Positions 23,316-34,857 of a DNA stretch of 64,000 nt are shown here, in pieces; within the stretch, counting starts at the first letter, position 1; each line of letters starts with the position of its first letter. A program made the translations under genes and the position numbers. Under the pieces are notes generated by a model that saw only the letters and a list, made by a program, of their open reading frames with translations, was not told where the DNA came from and did not search any database. The DNA is from Sycon ciliatum (Eukaryota > Porifera > Calcarea > Leucosolenida > Sycettidae), in the NCBI RefSeq assembly GCF_964019385.1, contig NC_088645.1, forward strand, positions 14,246,727-14,310,726, given 5' to 3'.

Positions 23316-25269
23316 TTTCCACGTTTAGTTATATCGATGTGCAGCGAGAGTTTCAGACTCGATGATACGCAGATCCCAAGCTCAGGGACAAGCACACAGC
23401 GGTACCGTCCTGTGAAGTCACAGCAGCTACCGGTGTCACGGTGAAAAGAATAGCAATGAAAGACGGTACAACTACTAGTTACAACAATTTGCAAACAAAC
23501 CAGCACAGCCTACATGTTGTGTTTTTGTAGCAAATCGATGGAAATGTCACCAAAGAAATTGGCAAATTCTTTCGCACCAACCTCCTCACTCATTCGCCGC
23601 TGAACTCACGTGACAGTGTTAGTCCGGGAGCTGAAATCTGTAGGACGCTTTTTATTTTCGGGGTATGCCACTTCAGAGGGAGGACTTGAAACTTCGCACA
23701 GAGGTAGGTAAGGGTCTCTAGAGGACGATTTGAGAACTTGGCCGTCCCGAAGCTGTGCACCAATGCCGGTGCAAGGAGGTTTGTTCGCTCGTCGAACACT
23801 ATTTCGTTGCCGTGATTTCACAGTTTTTGCGCCATTCAGCGCTTGAAAAATGGGGAAAATCAGCGGGTTTCGCTGACGTAACCAGACATTTTCATGCGAA
23901 TGACTCAATTTTGCTAGATTTTCAAGAGAAACACAAAGAAACACGAAGCGAAACGCAAAGTCACACCGTCGATGAAGCATTTTTCATTCTGTTTGTATAA
24001 TTGTGTCGTTCTGAGTTCTGAAGTAACATACAGTGATACAGTAGCTGGTTCGTCGGAGGAGGACATGGCTGGTGTTCCTGAGATTGTCGTGCGTAACGGC
24101 TAAATGACTTGCCACTTGACCCTGATGTCGACAGGCAGGTCTCGTAGGAACTGTCCGTCTCCATCGAGGTGACTCTGGATTGTTTTTACCAATAGTGTTT
24201 TGTAGATTGATCCTCACTACAAACAAGAGTACTCCTGCTACAAACGATATAATGCTAGTCAATGAGCGGACTGACAACGTGTGTTAAAGGTGGTAAGGTA
24301 CACACCATGGCAGCTGCCTTGAACGGAATCTTTGATTATACCAGTGAACGTGGAAATGCATGACTTATCTTGAATAACGTCTCTTTGAATCATTGTTTTG
24401 TTGAAGTTTCGGGTGCTGCACAATGACATGCGCGTACGTGAAAGCATTCACATTGTAGAAGATCATGGGATGATTATTTCCCTACTTCATTCAGTCCTTT
24501 GTGTGGTAAATTGAGTAGTAGTAGACGTAGTATATTTTAGGAATTTCCGCAAACGCATCAGTAAATGTGGCGGTAACCTGTAGAATATAATCATTTTAAA
24601 ACTACAGCTACGGTGCATCATATTTATGTGAACAAAGGCTGAATGCAGATATGTAAACAGTGTCATGGACGCGATATGCATCGGCACCACCATCGGCACC
24701 ACCGCATACATCCAGGCAAGACGATGTAGCGCAATATCTGTGTTGAACGGTTTTTGATCCCTTCATCATGGAGAACAGTATCCATTCTTCATCCGGTTTG
24801 CGATCCTCTGCTCTGTGCTGCCAACGACGTCCACTTGCTGCTCACATGTGTAGTGCTGCTGAGCGGGTTGCCACATTCGGACATGCATCGGCGAGTACCG
24901 TAAAAGCCCGTAATAAGGCCCTGGGCGGAAGCGTTAGTGACGGTCCAGAACATGGGCGCTAATGATTGGGTTGTCACATTCGGACATGCACCAGCAAGTA
25001 TAGTACAGGGTTGGGGTGACCCGTTGCACTAGAAGCATCCAGTGCTGTAACCTTTGCGATGTTTGCAGCTATGCCGAGCAGTTATCTCCTGGGTTCCGAC
25101 TGGTGCTCCGTGGAGATGATAGTAGGGCATTAGACAGCGGCTTTGTAAATTGCCATTCTGGAATGCTACCTCAGAGCAGCCGATGATGGTGACGTTCTTG
25201 CACAGCATGTTGTTGGTACCACAATCACAGCAAGTTCACTGGTGATGATTAACTTCTGGCCGCATGTTG

Positions 25270-26190
25270 CATGTTTCTGAGATTCGTAGATAATGACGCG
25301 CGCGTGCATGAGTGTGTGTGTTTATATGTATGTATGCGTGTGAGCATCTGCATGTGCGCATCCACGTGTGTGTGTGCGCGCGTGCGCGTGTGTCGTGCAC
25401 ATGTACACGTGTATGCGCGTGTGTGTGTGAGCATTTGCATGTGCGCATCCACCTGTGTGCGCGCGCGTGTGTCGTGCACATGTACATGTGTATGCATGTA
25501 TGTGTGTGTGAGCATTTGCATGTGCGCATCCACCTGTGTGTATGTGCGTGCAAGCGCGCACGCGTGTGTGTGCGTGCACATGTACACGTGTATGCGTGTG
25601 TGTGTGTGTGTGTGTGTGTGAGCATTGGCATGTGCGCATCCACCTGTGTGTATGTGCGCACGCGTGTGTGATGAATGCGCGCATGTTCGCACACATGTAT
25701 GTGTGTGTGTGTGTGTGTGTGCGTGTGTGTGCACTCATGCACACATGTGAGTACACGCTTGCGCGCGTGTACACAAGCTCGCACACATGCACGTGCGCGC
25801 GCGTGTGTCGTGCACATGTACATGTGTATGCGTGTATGTGTGTGTGAGCATTTGCATGTGCGCATCCACCTGTGTGTATGTGCGTGCAAGCGCGCACGCG
25901 TGTGTGTGCGTGCACATGTACACGTGTATGCGTGTGTGTGTGTGTGTGTGTGTGTGAGCATTGGCATGTGCACATCCACCTGTGTGTATGTGCGCACGCG
26001 TGTGTGATGAATGCGCGCATGTTCGCACACATGTATGTGTGTGTGTGTGCGAACAGAGAGTCACATGTGTGTGCGTGTGTGTGCAGTGTGCACTCATGCA
26101 CACTCGCACACATGTGAGTACACGCTTGCAAGCGTGTGTGGGCGTGCGCGCGTGTACACAAGCTCGCACACATGCACGTGCGCGCATGTA
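25270..26190. repeat. Complex alternating purine-pyrimidine (TG/CA-rich) satellite with a 336-bp internal duplication
   Basis: It is made of GTGTGAGCATTTGCATGTGC and GCGCATCCACCTGTGTG-type words, repeated about six times within longer blocks. The segment from about 25536 is repeated almost exactly from about 25872. Every reading frame stays open over hundreds of bases because of the composition, so no coding is claimed. Confidence 0.85.
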
Positions 26191-27817
26191 TGTTCTATCT
26201 TGTTATGTTGCATATCCCATGCTCTCCTTTGGTGCTGCCACGTAGACGTCTGTCGTAGTTCCTGTCAGAAGTGCATGTGGAACTGGCAGTGATTGTCATT
26301 CTACCTTTGTTTCAAACAACGTCTCGTTTTCGAGTTACATGATCTCTCACAGGATCCACAAAGTATTTTGTGCAAAAGCAGCTAGGCTCACCTGAACCAG
26401 TGAAGAACGAGTACCGGAACAAACAAGCTGGCAAACTGCAACGGAGTTGACACCACCAGCAGATAAATAGGCCAGGCAGAGTACCGACATGGGTGATGAT
26501 GATCTTGCACGTCCGGTGACTGGTCACTGGTGCATACGGCTGTGGCACTGGCAGTCAGGACTCAGGGACGCGGAGGCCGACTTGTCAGCAAGCAACATCT
26601 CGCCTACTCTGCCGGAATCTTCGCTCGACTCGACCTCAGTCAGACCTGGAAATAGACTTTTGAAACTTTGCTTGCACGCGTTGCAGAATTGCCGGAGTAG
26701 GCACGAGTATTATTGTGCACTATTGCTGGTACACACTCTATGTTGCGCTTTTGTCCAGAAGCGCCATGCTTCGTGACTAGTGGACCTGACGATGGCAATA
26801 CTATTCTCACTTTCAAAGCCAAAATCGTAATGAAAATGTATGTCACGCTTTGAGAAAGTAAGCTTGCAGCGTCGTCATCTTCTGGACAGGCGCATAGTCA
26901 CTGATTTGGAATTTTGAGCGTGCGCACCTACTTCTCAAACCGAGAAGTCGGCTGAGAACGAAAAACATTTGCGCCTAAATGCTTGACAATTGTGAATTTG
27001 ATCGTCGAACAAAATGCGTCCTCGCGATGTCCGTGCACAGCTTTGGGATGGCCAAGAACTCGAAAGCCCTTCTCTGATAGACCCATAACCCATTGCTGAA
27101 GAGATCTTGTACTCCATCTCGCCCGACCTGGAGCGCCACTTTTTTGAAGGTCGGCTCCCTGACTATGTGTTTCAAAAACGAACATCATAACCATGATACC
27201 ATGGATACAGCTGCACGTAACACAAGAATCAAGATCATGTACTCACCGTTCATTTCCCCACTCCGGGCCCTCGTCGCAACGACTTACGTGGAATCAGCTC
27301 CCACCTACCCTTCTAGACTACAGTCTCCCCCTTCTCGCAGCGGTATGTGCACCTATAACTTGTATAAGTATAACGACACGGTCCTAAGTTTTGTAAGAGA
27401 CTGTCCTTCAAGAAAAATATTGCTGCCCCCCCCCCCCCCCTCTACCCCTCTCTGATCCCTTCGCTCAACCGTAAACCTTGTCTCTCCCAGTCATCGTACC
27501 TAATGATGCGATTATTATATCAGTTCTCTCCATTTTCATTTGTCCACGGTGCACTGCTTTTACTATTGTTATGTCCTATCTCAATCTCAATCTCAAAGTC
27601 TCCCCGTTAGAAAGGTTTCCCTATTGGATGCACATGTTCTTTTCTCCTTCGTGCTGGCGCACATGAGTAGCGATGAATCCGAGACCTTTGCCTTTGGTCG
27701 GAGGAGTTACTTCTGCCCCGCCCCCTGCCCACTTCCATCCAATATGCCCCCGCCCCCGCTGTGTGCAGCATCTGATGGTTCTGTGGTATTCGGTATTTTT
27801 TTTTAAACCCTAAAAAA

Positions 27818-28205
27818 TTGAACTCGGATGGTGAGCCAATAATGTTATTATGATGAAGAAAGGAAAACGGTAGTTCAGTAGGATGTTGACCATGTTGACG
27901 TTTCGGTTTGTCACAATTCGTCTTCGCTTAGCTTCCCCTTTCTATGTTTATTACATAAACTTGAGCCTCCCAAGTTAGGTGGTCTATTGCTTTGCGTCGT
28001 TGAGTTGTAGTAAGGCCGGTATGTCCAATAGTCTTACTAGTTTCGTCATCATCCAGTAACCGTAAAGGCTTTCGGCATTCTTTGTTGGCGTGACGCGTAG
28101 CTCATGCTCTTCTTCGTTGCGCTTTCCTTCTCCTCTTGGACCTTTCCGAACCTGAGCCTTCCAAGTTGGAAGGTAGTTGGTTTGCGCCTTGGAGACTGTT
28201 GGAGC
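27818..28205. repeat. Diverged copy of the ACTCGGATGG interspersed element
   Basis: It begins GAACTCGGATGGTGAGCCAA and later has GTCCAATAGTCTTACTAG and CTTCCAAGTTGGAAGG, the same order as 9066-9692. Its right terminus was not found. Confidence 0.5.
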
Positions 28206-29339
28206 TAGGTGTCAGGTCGCCGAATGTCTCAGTACTCCTTGCCAGTTTTGTGCCATTTTGTCGGCACTCGCTGACTGTATCGCGCGTATAAGATCTGGTT
28301 ACCCACTTATTTTTATTTGAATTCGCAAGTACACACGGGCTACATGGAAGCGAATGCCATAATGAGGCCAAGAAAAAAAGGTGGAGGACTGGAGGAGGAC
28401 GGTAGCAAAGCAACAGGGAGGACAATTCAGGAGCAAAATCAACAATCCTTTTCCTTTCTTCATAACAAAAAAATTGACAGTCATTTACCAGCGCCAGTAC
28501 AGTGGAGAAGATACCTGCACAGTACACTACTACTATGTAGCGCCTGAACTGAAGTGAACAACAGTCAACACTCGACAACAGGCTGAAGCCGAGTGAAGGC
28601 TGAAAAGTGAAAAGTGAAAACCTTCAACTACACTACGTAGACCTGCTACGTAGATCTAGTACTAGTGCAGTGTGGCACTATCTAGTAGATCTACACTAGA
28701 GTTCAGGCAAAAAAATCAAATTCAGAATTCCCAGGAAAATTCTGTTGGAAATCGAATAAGCACGTCTTTCAAGAGCACACAGAAAATTTCATGTGAAAAT
28801 CTCAAAGCAAACCTGAGATACAGTCATTTCAATTGTGGTGCCAATCATCATAGAATTGTGTTGAATTGTATGTAAACGTGTATAGCACGCATGGCACAAA
28901 CTGACAAACGGACCCAGGGGAAGTTGACCAGGGGACATAGTGACAAAAACAAAAAGTTCGCTGAAAAGAGCCCAAATGACAGGCCTATATGATAAGCAAT
29001 AATGTACAAACATTTCTATGTACAACAACTACCTGACGGCACGTCGCCGTGTATTGTTTCCATGGCAACCCCTAGCAACATAGCAGAAACGCAACGAAAC
29101 ATATCAATGATGACAATATGGAGTGAAAACGTTGCACAAGCGTGGTAAAACAAAAATGGAATGTAGGTTAACAGTGTTAACGGGAAATTCTAGCATTGTT
29201 ACCATAGCAACGGAACAGGAAAAAAGTGAAGAGAACAGTTGGAAGAGGGGAAGACACAAAAAAGACAATAAAAACAGTCAACACAATAACCACAAACTTG
29301 TCTTGACCATGTCTTTGACCATGTATTTGGACAATAAAA

Positions 29340-29963
29340 TTATTCATTTTCAACGCGGAGCCGTTTTGCTGTTGGCTCCAGCTCGCAATCTACATTGTCA
29401 GCCGAGGTGGTGGTGTTGGCGGCTGGCTCTGACGAAGCTGCTCGCTGACTGTCCACATCAGCCGGACTGGTGGTGTAAGTGGTTGGCTCCAGGGGAGTTG
29501 CGTGCTGACTGCCTGCAACATGAGCCGAGCTGCTGGTGTGGCCGGTTGGGTCAAGCGGAGTTGCTTCCTGACGCTCACCTGACTCCGACTGGCCGGATGA
29601 TGGAGAGGGTAGTATAAAGGGCTCAGCCAGTAGGACAGCAATCTGATCGCTGGCTTTGTCCTTCAGCAGCCTTGCTCGACGTTGCTGCAGAGAACGGACT
29701 CTAGAGGCAAACGTGCCAACAGCAATATCTTTGGTACTGGAACCTATCAGAGAACCAGTCCATTTCAACATATCGTTGAACGAAAACTTCGAGGCATTTT
29801 TGAATGTAAGTAGCTCCAGAACGACATCGTTGGTGACAGGAAAATCACTCGTCTTCAAACAGGTAAGAGCTTCGTCTGATTTCAACGCATTTCTCAGTTT
29901 GCTTGAATAAATACCAAGCCTCCGACATGCAGGTCCAGGGCTATTCTCCTCCTCATCGGCCAT
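29340..29963 (-). CDS. Single-exon ORF, 207 aa, unknown function
   Basis: It starts MADEEENSPG and stops at TAA. The first about 115 residues are a mixed helical domain with a basic segment (LQQRRARLLKDKA). The rest is Ser/Thr/Pro-rich, with three imperfect units of about 20 residues: one starts ATPLDPTGHTSS, the next ATPLEPTTYTTS, the third AASSEPAANTTT. It ends in a nuclear-localisation-like patch (AKRLRVENE). Its length, non-repetitive N-terminus and coherent composition make it more credible than other open frames in this region, but I do not recognise the family. It may be the first exon of a longer gene or a domesticated transposon protein. It lies about 840 bp upstream of ABCB10 and points away from it, so the two could share a promoter region. 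Confidence 0.45.
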   Translation of the reverse strand: MADEEENSPGPACRRLGIYSSKLRNALKSDEALTCLKTSDFPVTNDVVLELLTFKNASKFSFNDMLKWTGSLIGSSTKDIAVGTFASRVRSLQQRRARLLKDKASDQIAVLLAEPFILPSPSSGQSESGERQEATPLDPTGHTSSSAHVAGSQHATPLEPTTYTTSPADVDSQRAASSEPAANTTTSADNVDCELEPTAKRLRVENE

Positions 29964-30462
29964 GAAGAATTCAAATATTCAAATTCTCGCTGTAGAGAAA
30001 TACAGAGCAGACAAATATTCCTTACCGCCTGGAACCGCTGCAAACTAGATGAAGAAAGACGATCGTTCTTACCTAATTTTGGGACGAGGAACACGATGGA
30101 AGAATCACCGTCCGTCAACGCTCAAAGGAACAACATCAAAATCGCGTTCAAAGTTTTACGGCAAGACGTGGGAAGTCCCATCTCACGACTGTGACCTCGA
30201 GTGAGACACCAAACGAAAGCTAAAAATCTCCTCTGTCAAATGGCTGTCATCTCCTTCTTCAACAAACTACAAGTCTAAAAAAAAATCAATATTTCCACGT
30301 GGCACATTTTTGTGCCATGCTCACGTCATAAATGCATGCATGACGCGTGACGAAGATTTTTCGCCGTGCTGTCACGTGACTGAACTCCCGAGAAAAAAGT
30401 TCAAGAAGTCTTTGGGAGCGCCTGTTGCACTGACGATTGTGCAACCATGGCATGCTGTCCAT

Positions 30463-30501
30463 CAGGGAGTCGTAAAATACTGTGTATTTTACGACTCCCT
30501 G
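30463..30501. mobile_element. 39-bp hairpin insertion with 8-bp target duplication (hAT-like ends)
   Basis: The arms are CAGGGAGTCGTAAAATAC and its exact complement around a 3-nt loop. It is flanked on both sides by CTGTCCAT (30455-30462 and 30502-30509). CAGGG ends and 8-bp duplications are hallmarks of hAT elements. Confidence 0.7.
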
Positions 30502-30799
30502 CTGTCCATACTGGGACCATAGCATAGGCCAGGTACGTATCAGGGCGATGATAGGCGCACGACGAACTGTCACCTGCAGATTAGCACGTGACAACTGAAG
30601 CACGCATTCAACTGACCCGGATTCTCTCAACCCCATGGCCCATGCCATGTGTACATGTACCCCATATCACATGCACATGAAATAGGTTGAAAATCAAACA
30701 AAACTTTTCTTTGTCAGCAATGAGTATGTTAGGGAAATAGCACTGGAAGTTGTCTTCTTTTATTACTGAGCTGAGGCGGCCAGTTCACCTAGTTCCACA

Positions 30800-33700
30800 A
30801 TGCTAGCCTCGGTGTTCAGGTGTGCGCGTGCCGGGAGCCTCGCTGCTGGCCGCGCGAGTCTGGCCATTGGCCAACGTCGAATTCCACAGAGTAACACCAA
30901 TTACAATTTGTTTTCAGTAGTACGACGCTACAAATCGGACCTTTCTGCTGCGAACAAAGCCGCTCCGGTAGCGAAGAAGAGCAATTTGTCCAGAACATGG
31001 CAGCAGATTCGAAAGCTGTTCTCAATAGCAAGACCGGAGTACGGCCGGCTTGCCTGTAAGTCTGTCAAGTTTTGAATGGTCTTGATTTTTCTTCTGTACA
31101 TTTCAACTGGTTCGTTACATCCACCGCAATTACAGGGGTCGGGATGGTATTCTATATTAGTGCGGCTATGAAAAGGCCGGAGGGGGTCCGGAAGCCACCG
31201 GAAGCCCAGGAGAATGTTAGGGAAATGGGCCCAAACAGCCCATATAATACTTCATTGCTTCAAGAATCACAGGATGCTGCACGGGTCCCAACGTCCCTGT
31301 AATACCAGTACTAATGGCAGTGAGCATTAGTATTGTGACATTTCTGACACCCTCGGACGTGTAATGCGATGCCCGGCAGTGTTGTCTCTGCCAAACCTTG
31401 CATAGAGGTTGTGCCTGAGTACCGATGATCTTTGCACTTACTCAACAAAGCCATTTCGGAATACTACAAGCCACCTCCATAGTTGGTGCAGGGTGTAACA
31501 TGTGATTGCATGTCTTGTGCATTGCATTATGTACAGTACATGACTGTAGTGATCATAGAGTTCAGTGATCAGGGCTAGGTCATACATCAGCTAGACATAC
31601 TGGCCAACCCTCCCGTTTTCCCCGGGAAAATCCCGGAAAATCAACACTCCTCCCGGGGTCCCGGGGATTTCAAGCAAACTCCCGGAAAAAACAAAGTTTT
31701 GTCCGATACAGGATTTTCCTGAAAACTCCATGGTTTCTCCCCGAATGTCCCGGTTTTTTGAACTTTTTGCAAAGGTATGTACGGTGCTCATTCGCACTTC
31801 GAACTGTGCACAGCACTTTGAAGACCTGACCATGCAAGATCTGCACTGACAAAGTGACAGGCGCTAGGCGGGCACCGACTGATCAAACTGCGCTACAGCC
31901 TAGTACAGGGTCGATCTGTGCTGTACGCACAGCTGCAGAGTCGAATGTTTTTTTGGCGGGAAAAGCTCTTTTTCACTTGTTTTTGTGCCATCCAGGGATT
32001 TTGAGAGAAATCCAGGGATTCTGCATGTCTTGCCAAAGGATTGAGATTGTGGTGGTTGGTCAGTATGGCTAGAGAGTAGAGTGATTATGGCCCAGTCATA
32101 CAAGAGCTGGACGGTGCAGTGATCAGACTGAGAGCCTGGTCACACATGCGCTGAAGAGTGGCAGAACCACTGAAGCAGCACTGCAGGAGAGAAAATTACC
32201 ATGGCAACTGCAGAAAGCAGAACTACCACTTCAGCGGAAGTTCAAATCCGCTGCCTCCAAGATTTTGGGAGCAGCAGCCTCGCTTCTGCAGTTCTGCTTC
32301 AGCGGGAACACCTACATTCTGCTTTGTACAGACTCGCAACGACCAATGGGTTCGAAGTGCATGCGATAAAATGCATGGTGATATCCATGATCCAGGTGGA
32401 TTTACTGTACCCCATGCATTACACTCCACAGTTCACTTCACTCTCGTAGTTCCGCCAGAGGTTTGAGCTTGCCCCATCTGTATGTGTGGCCATACACAAC
32501 TGGTTCTCCTGGAGAGGCACACACCTCGCTGCTGCAGAACCTTGCTGCTGAACTATCCTCGGGGGAAAATTGCGGAAGAAAAGCTCAAAATTCGCGGCAC
32601 AATTTGCGGTCAGTGTTGGCACAATTCGTGGCAAAAAAACTGAAAAGCAGGGGAAGATGGTTTCCCAAGCGGAAAAGCTGGACCAAGCTGTCATGGCATT
32701 GAATGAGTACGCTGTAGAGATTGGTCACGATCAGCTGACAACGAAGCAACTAAAAACATTTAGGTCAAGTGCATGCCATTGGCCACGTGGCCGCAGTGTG
32801 AGCGCGTCCTTACCACTGATGTGAGAGTTTAGTGCTGAATACATGTCAATCTGTTTGAGTGTTGTGTTGTGTTGTATTATGCATACCGTATTTTTCCGGT
32901 TGTAAGTCGACCTTTACGACTAAAAATAGAAGGAGAAGGGGTGGGACTTACAACCGGGATTCGACTTATAACCGGGAACTATCAGTGTCTTGCAAAAAAT
33001 GACCTGCACTGCATGCACGAGTGCACCATGTGTACACATTTTTGCCAGTTTATTGGCCTTTTCAAGGATTGGGACGTTATACCCTCCAATAAGGAATGTT
33101 TACATGAGTTGTTGATGTGTTCGTAGCAGGGAGTGGTTAGTAATGCTTCGTTGGGTGAAAACTTTAAAAAGCAGAATAGAGACCTCCGGATACGGGGGTC
33201 GACCTATAACCGGGGTCAACCTATAACCGGGGTCGACCTATAACCGGGGTCGACCTATAACCGGGGTCGACTTACGACTGGTAAAATACGGTATAGGTAC
33301 ATGTGTCTTCTCACCTCTGTGTGTTGCATTGTGTTGTGTTGTATATACATACAGGTGCCTGTGTCCTGCTGCTCATCTCCACGGGCGTAACCATGGCAGT
33401 GCCGGCGTGTATTGGTAAAGTCATTGACATGATCTACAGCAGTGCACAGGACGATGAGCCGGAGGAGATGAGACGCAAGTTGACATCGCTGGTGCAACTG
33501 CTGGCCAGTATCTTTGTCATCGGTGCTGTGGCCAATTGCGGCCGCGTGTATCTCATTCAGACCTCAGGTTGGTCATCATGCTGGTCCGGGTGGTGTTGCT
33601 GCTGGTGGTGGCGGTGATGCTGGTGGTGGTGGTGGTGGTGGTGTTGCTGGTGATGGTGGTGTTGCCGGTGATGGTGGTGTTGCTGGTGATGGTGGTGCCG

Positions 33701-34804
33701 GTGATGATGCTGCTGCTGCTGCTGCTTTAGGCGTGGGGGGGGGGGGGGGGGGAGGGTGGTGGTGATGGTTGTGGTTTGGTAGTCGGGTTGTGGTGCTGGT
33801 GATGCTTGTGGTTGCGTGGTCGGTGGTTGCTGATTACTCGTGGTTGGTGGTGGTTGGTAGTTTTTGTTGTTGGATGTTGGTGGTGGTTGTTGTTTATAGT
33901 GGTTGTGGTGTTGGTGTTGCTGGCAGTGGTGCGGTTGTAGTGGGGAAGGGAAACATGTATGTGTGTGTAGGGGGGGGGGGGGGAGATGTTTGTATGTGGA
34001 GTGGGAGGAGATGTGTGTGTGTGGCGGGGGGGGGGGGGGGAGAGAGAGATGTGTGTGTGTGTGGGGGGGGGGGGGAGGAGGAGGAGATGTGTGTGTGTGT
34101 GTTTTGGGTAACCACGGCTACACATGAGTACAACCATGTGCACAGGAAGATCGTTCTGTATATTTTTTCTCTTTTTATTGCACAACTACAGGTGCAAGGG
34201 TTATCCGTCGTCTGAGGGAGAAAGTCTTTTCCAACATTGTCAAGCAGGAAATGGCTTTCTTCGATTCCAGTCATTCAGGTATGGTTAACTTGTAGGATAA
34301 TTAAATTTCGTCAATGTTCCTTGTACGGTCTGATGGCAACCTACACGCATGTCACCATTGGTCTTGCTGGGGGGTTGTTTGCTGCTGTTCCTGTGCCATT
34401 TCATGGTGTGGTTTGTCATGCAGGAGAGTTACAGTGGAGTTGTGTGTGTGTGTGTGCGTGTGTGTGTGTGTGTGTGTGCGTGTGTGTGTGTTCTTGGATT
34501 GTTTGCACCACAATCACCAGCACACATCCGTTGGCAGTACAGCCGCAACGGAAATCAAGTTTGATGACCAATTACGGTTTGTCTCACCTGTTGTGGTCTG
34601 GTTGTATTTTGCTGGTTGCCAATGGTGACAATTTTGTGTGCTGATTGTGTTTTTGAAACTGAACAGGTCAGTTGGTCAGTCGTTTATCACTGGACACGAC
34701 GATTGCTGGAAAAGCGCTTACGGACAATGTCAGCAATGGACTGCGATCGCTGCTCCGTGGTGCCAGTGGTCTTGGCATGATGGTGAGTACGTCCGTGTGT
34801 GCGC

Positions 34805-34857
<53 letters not shown>

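Larger units (their letters stand above)
23316..29339. other. Intergenic stretch of about 6 kb without a supportable gene
   Basis: It contains the TG-rich block at 25270-26190, a poly-C run at 27426-27440 and the diverged interspersed repeat near 27820-28205. An open frame at 26489-26776 (+, 95 codons, start MGDDDLARPV) has no recognisable domain or splice partner. The 5' flanks of the GH18-like gene (pointing left) lie at its left edge. Confidence 0.6.

Noticed and set aside
25236..26187. Long His/Thr- and Cys/Val-rich ORFs on both strands
   Set aside because: The alternating TG/CA satellite leaves all frames open; there is no coding signature.
26489..26776. 95-aa plus-strand ORF starting MGDDDLARPV
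   Set aside because: The start context is plausible, but there is no domain, signal or downstream exon that I could link.
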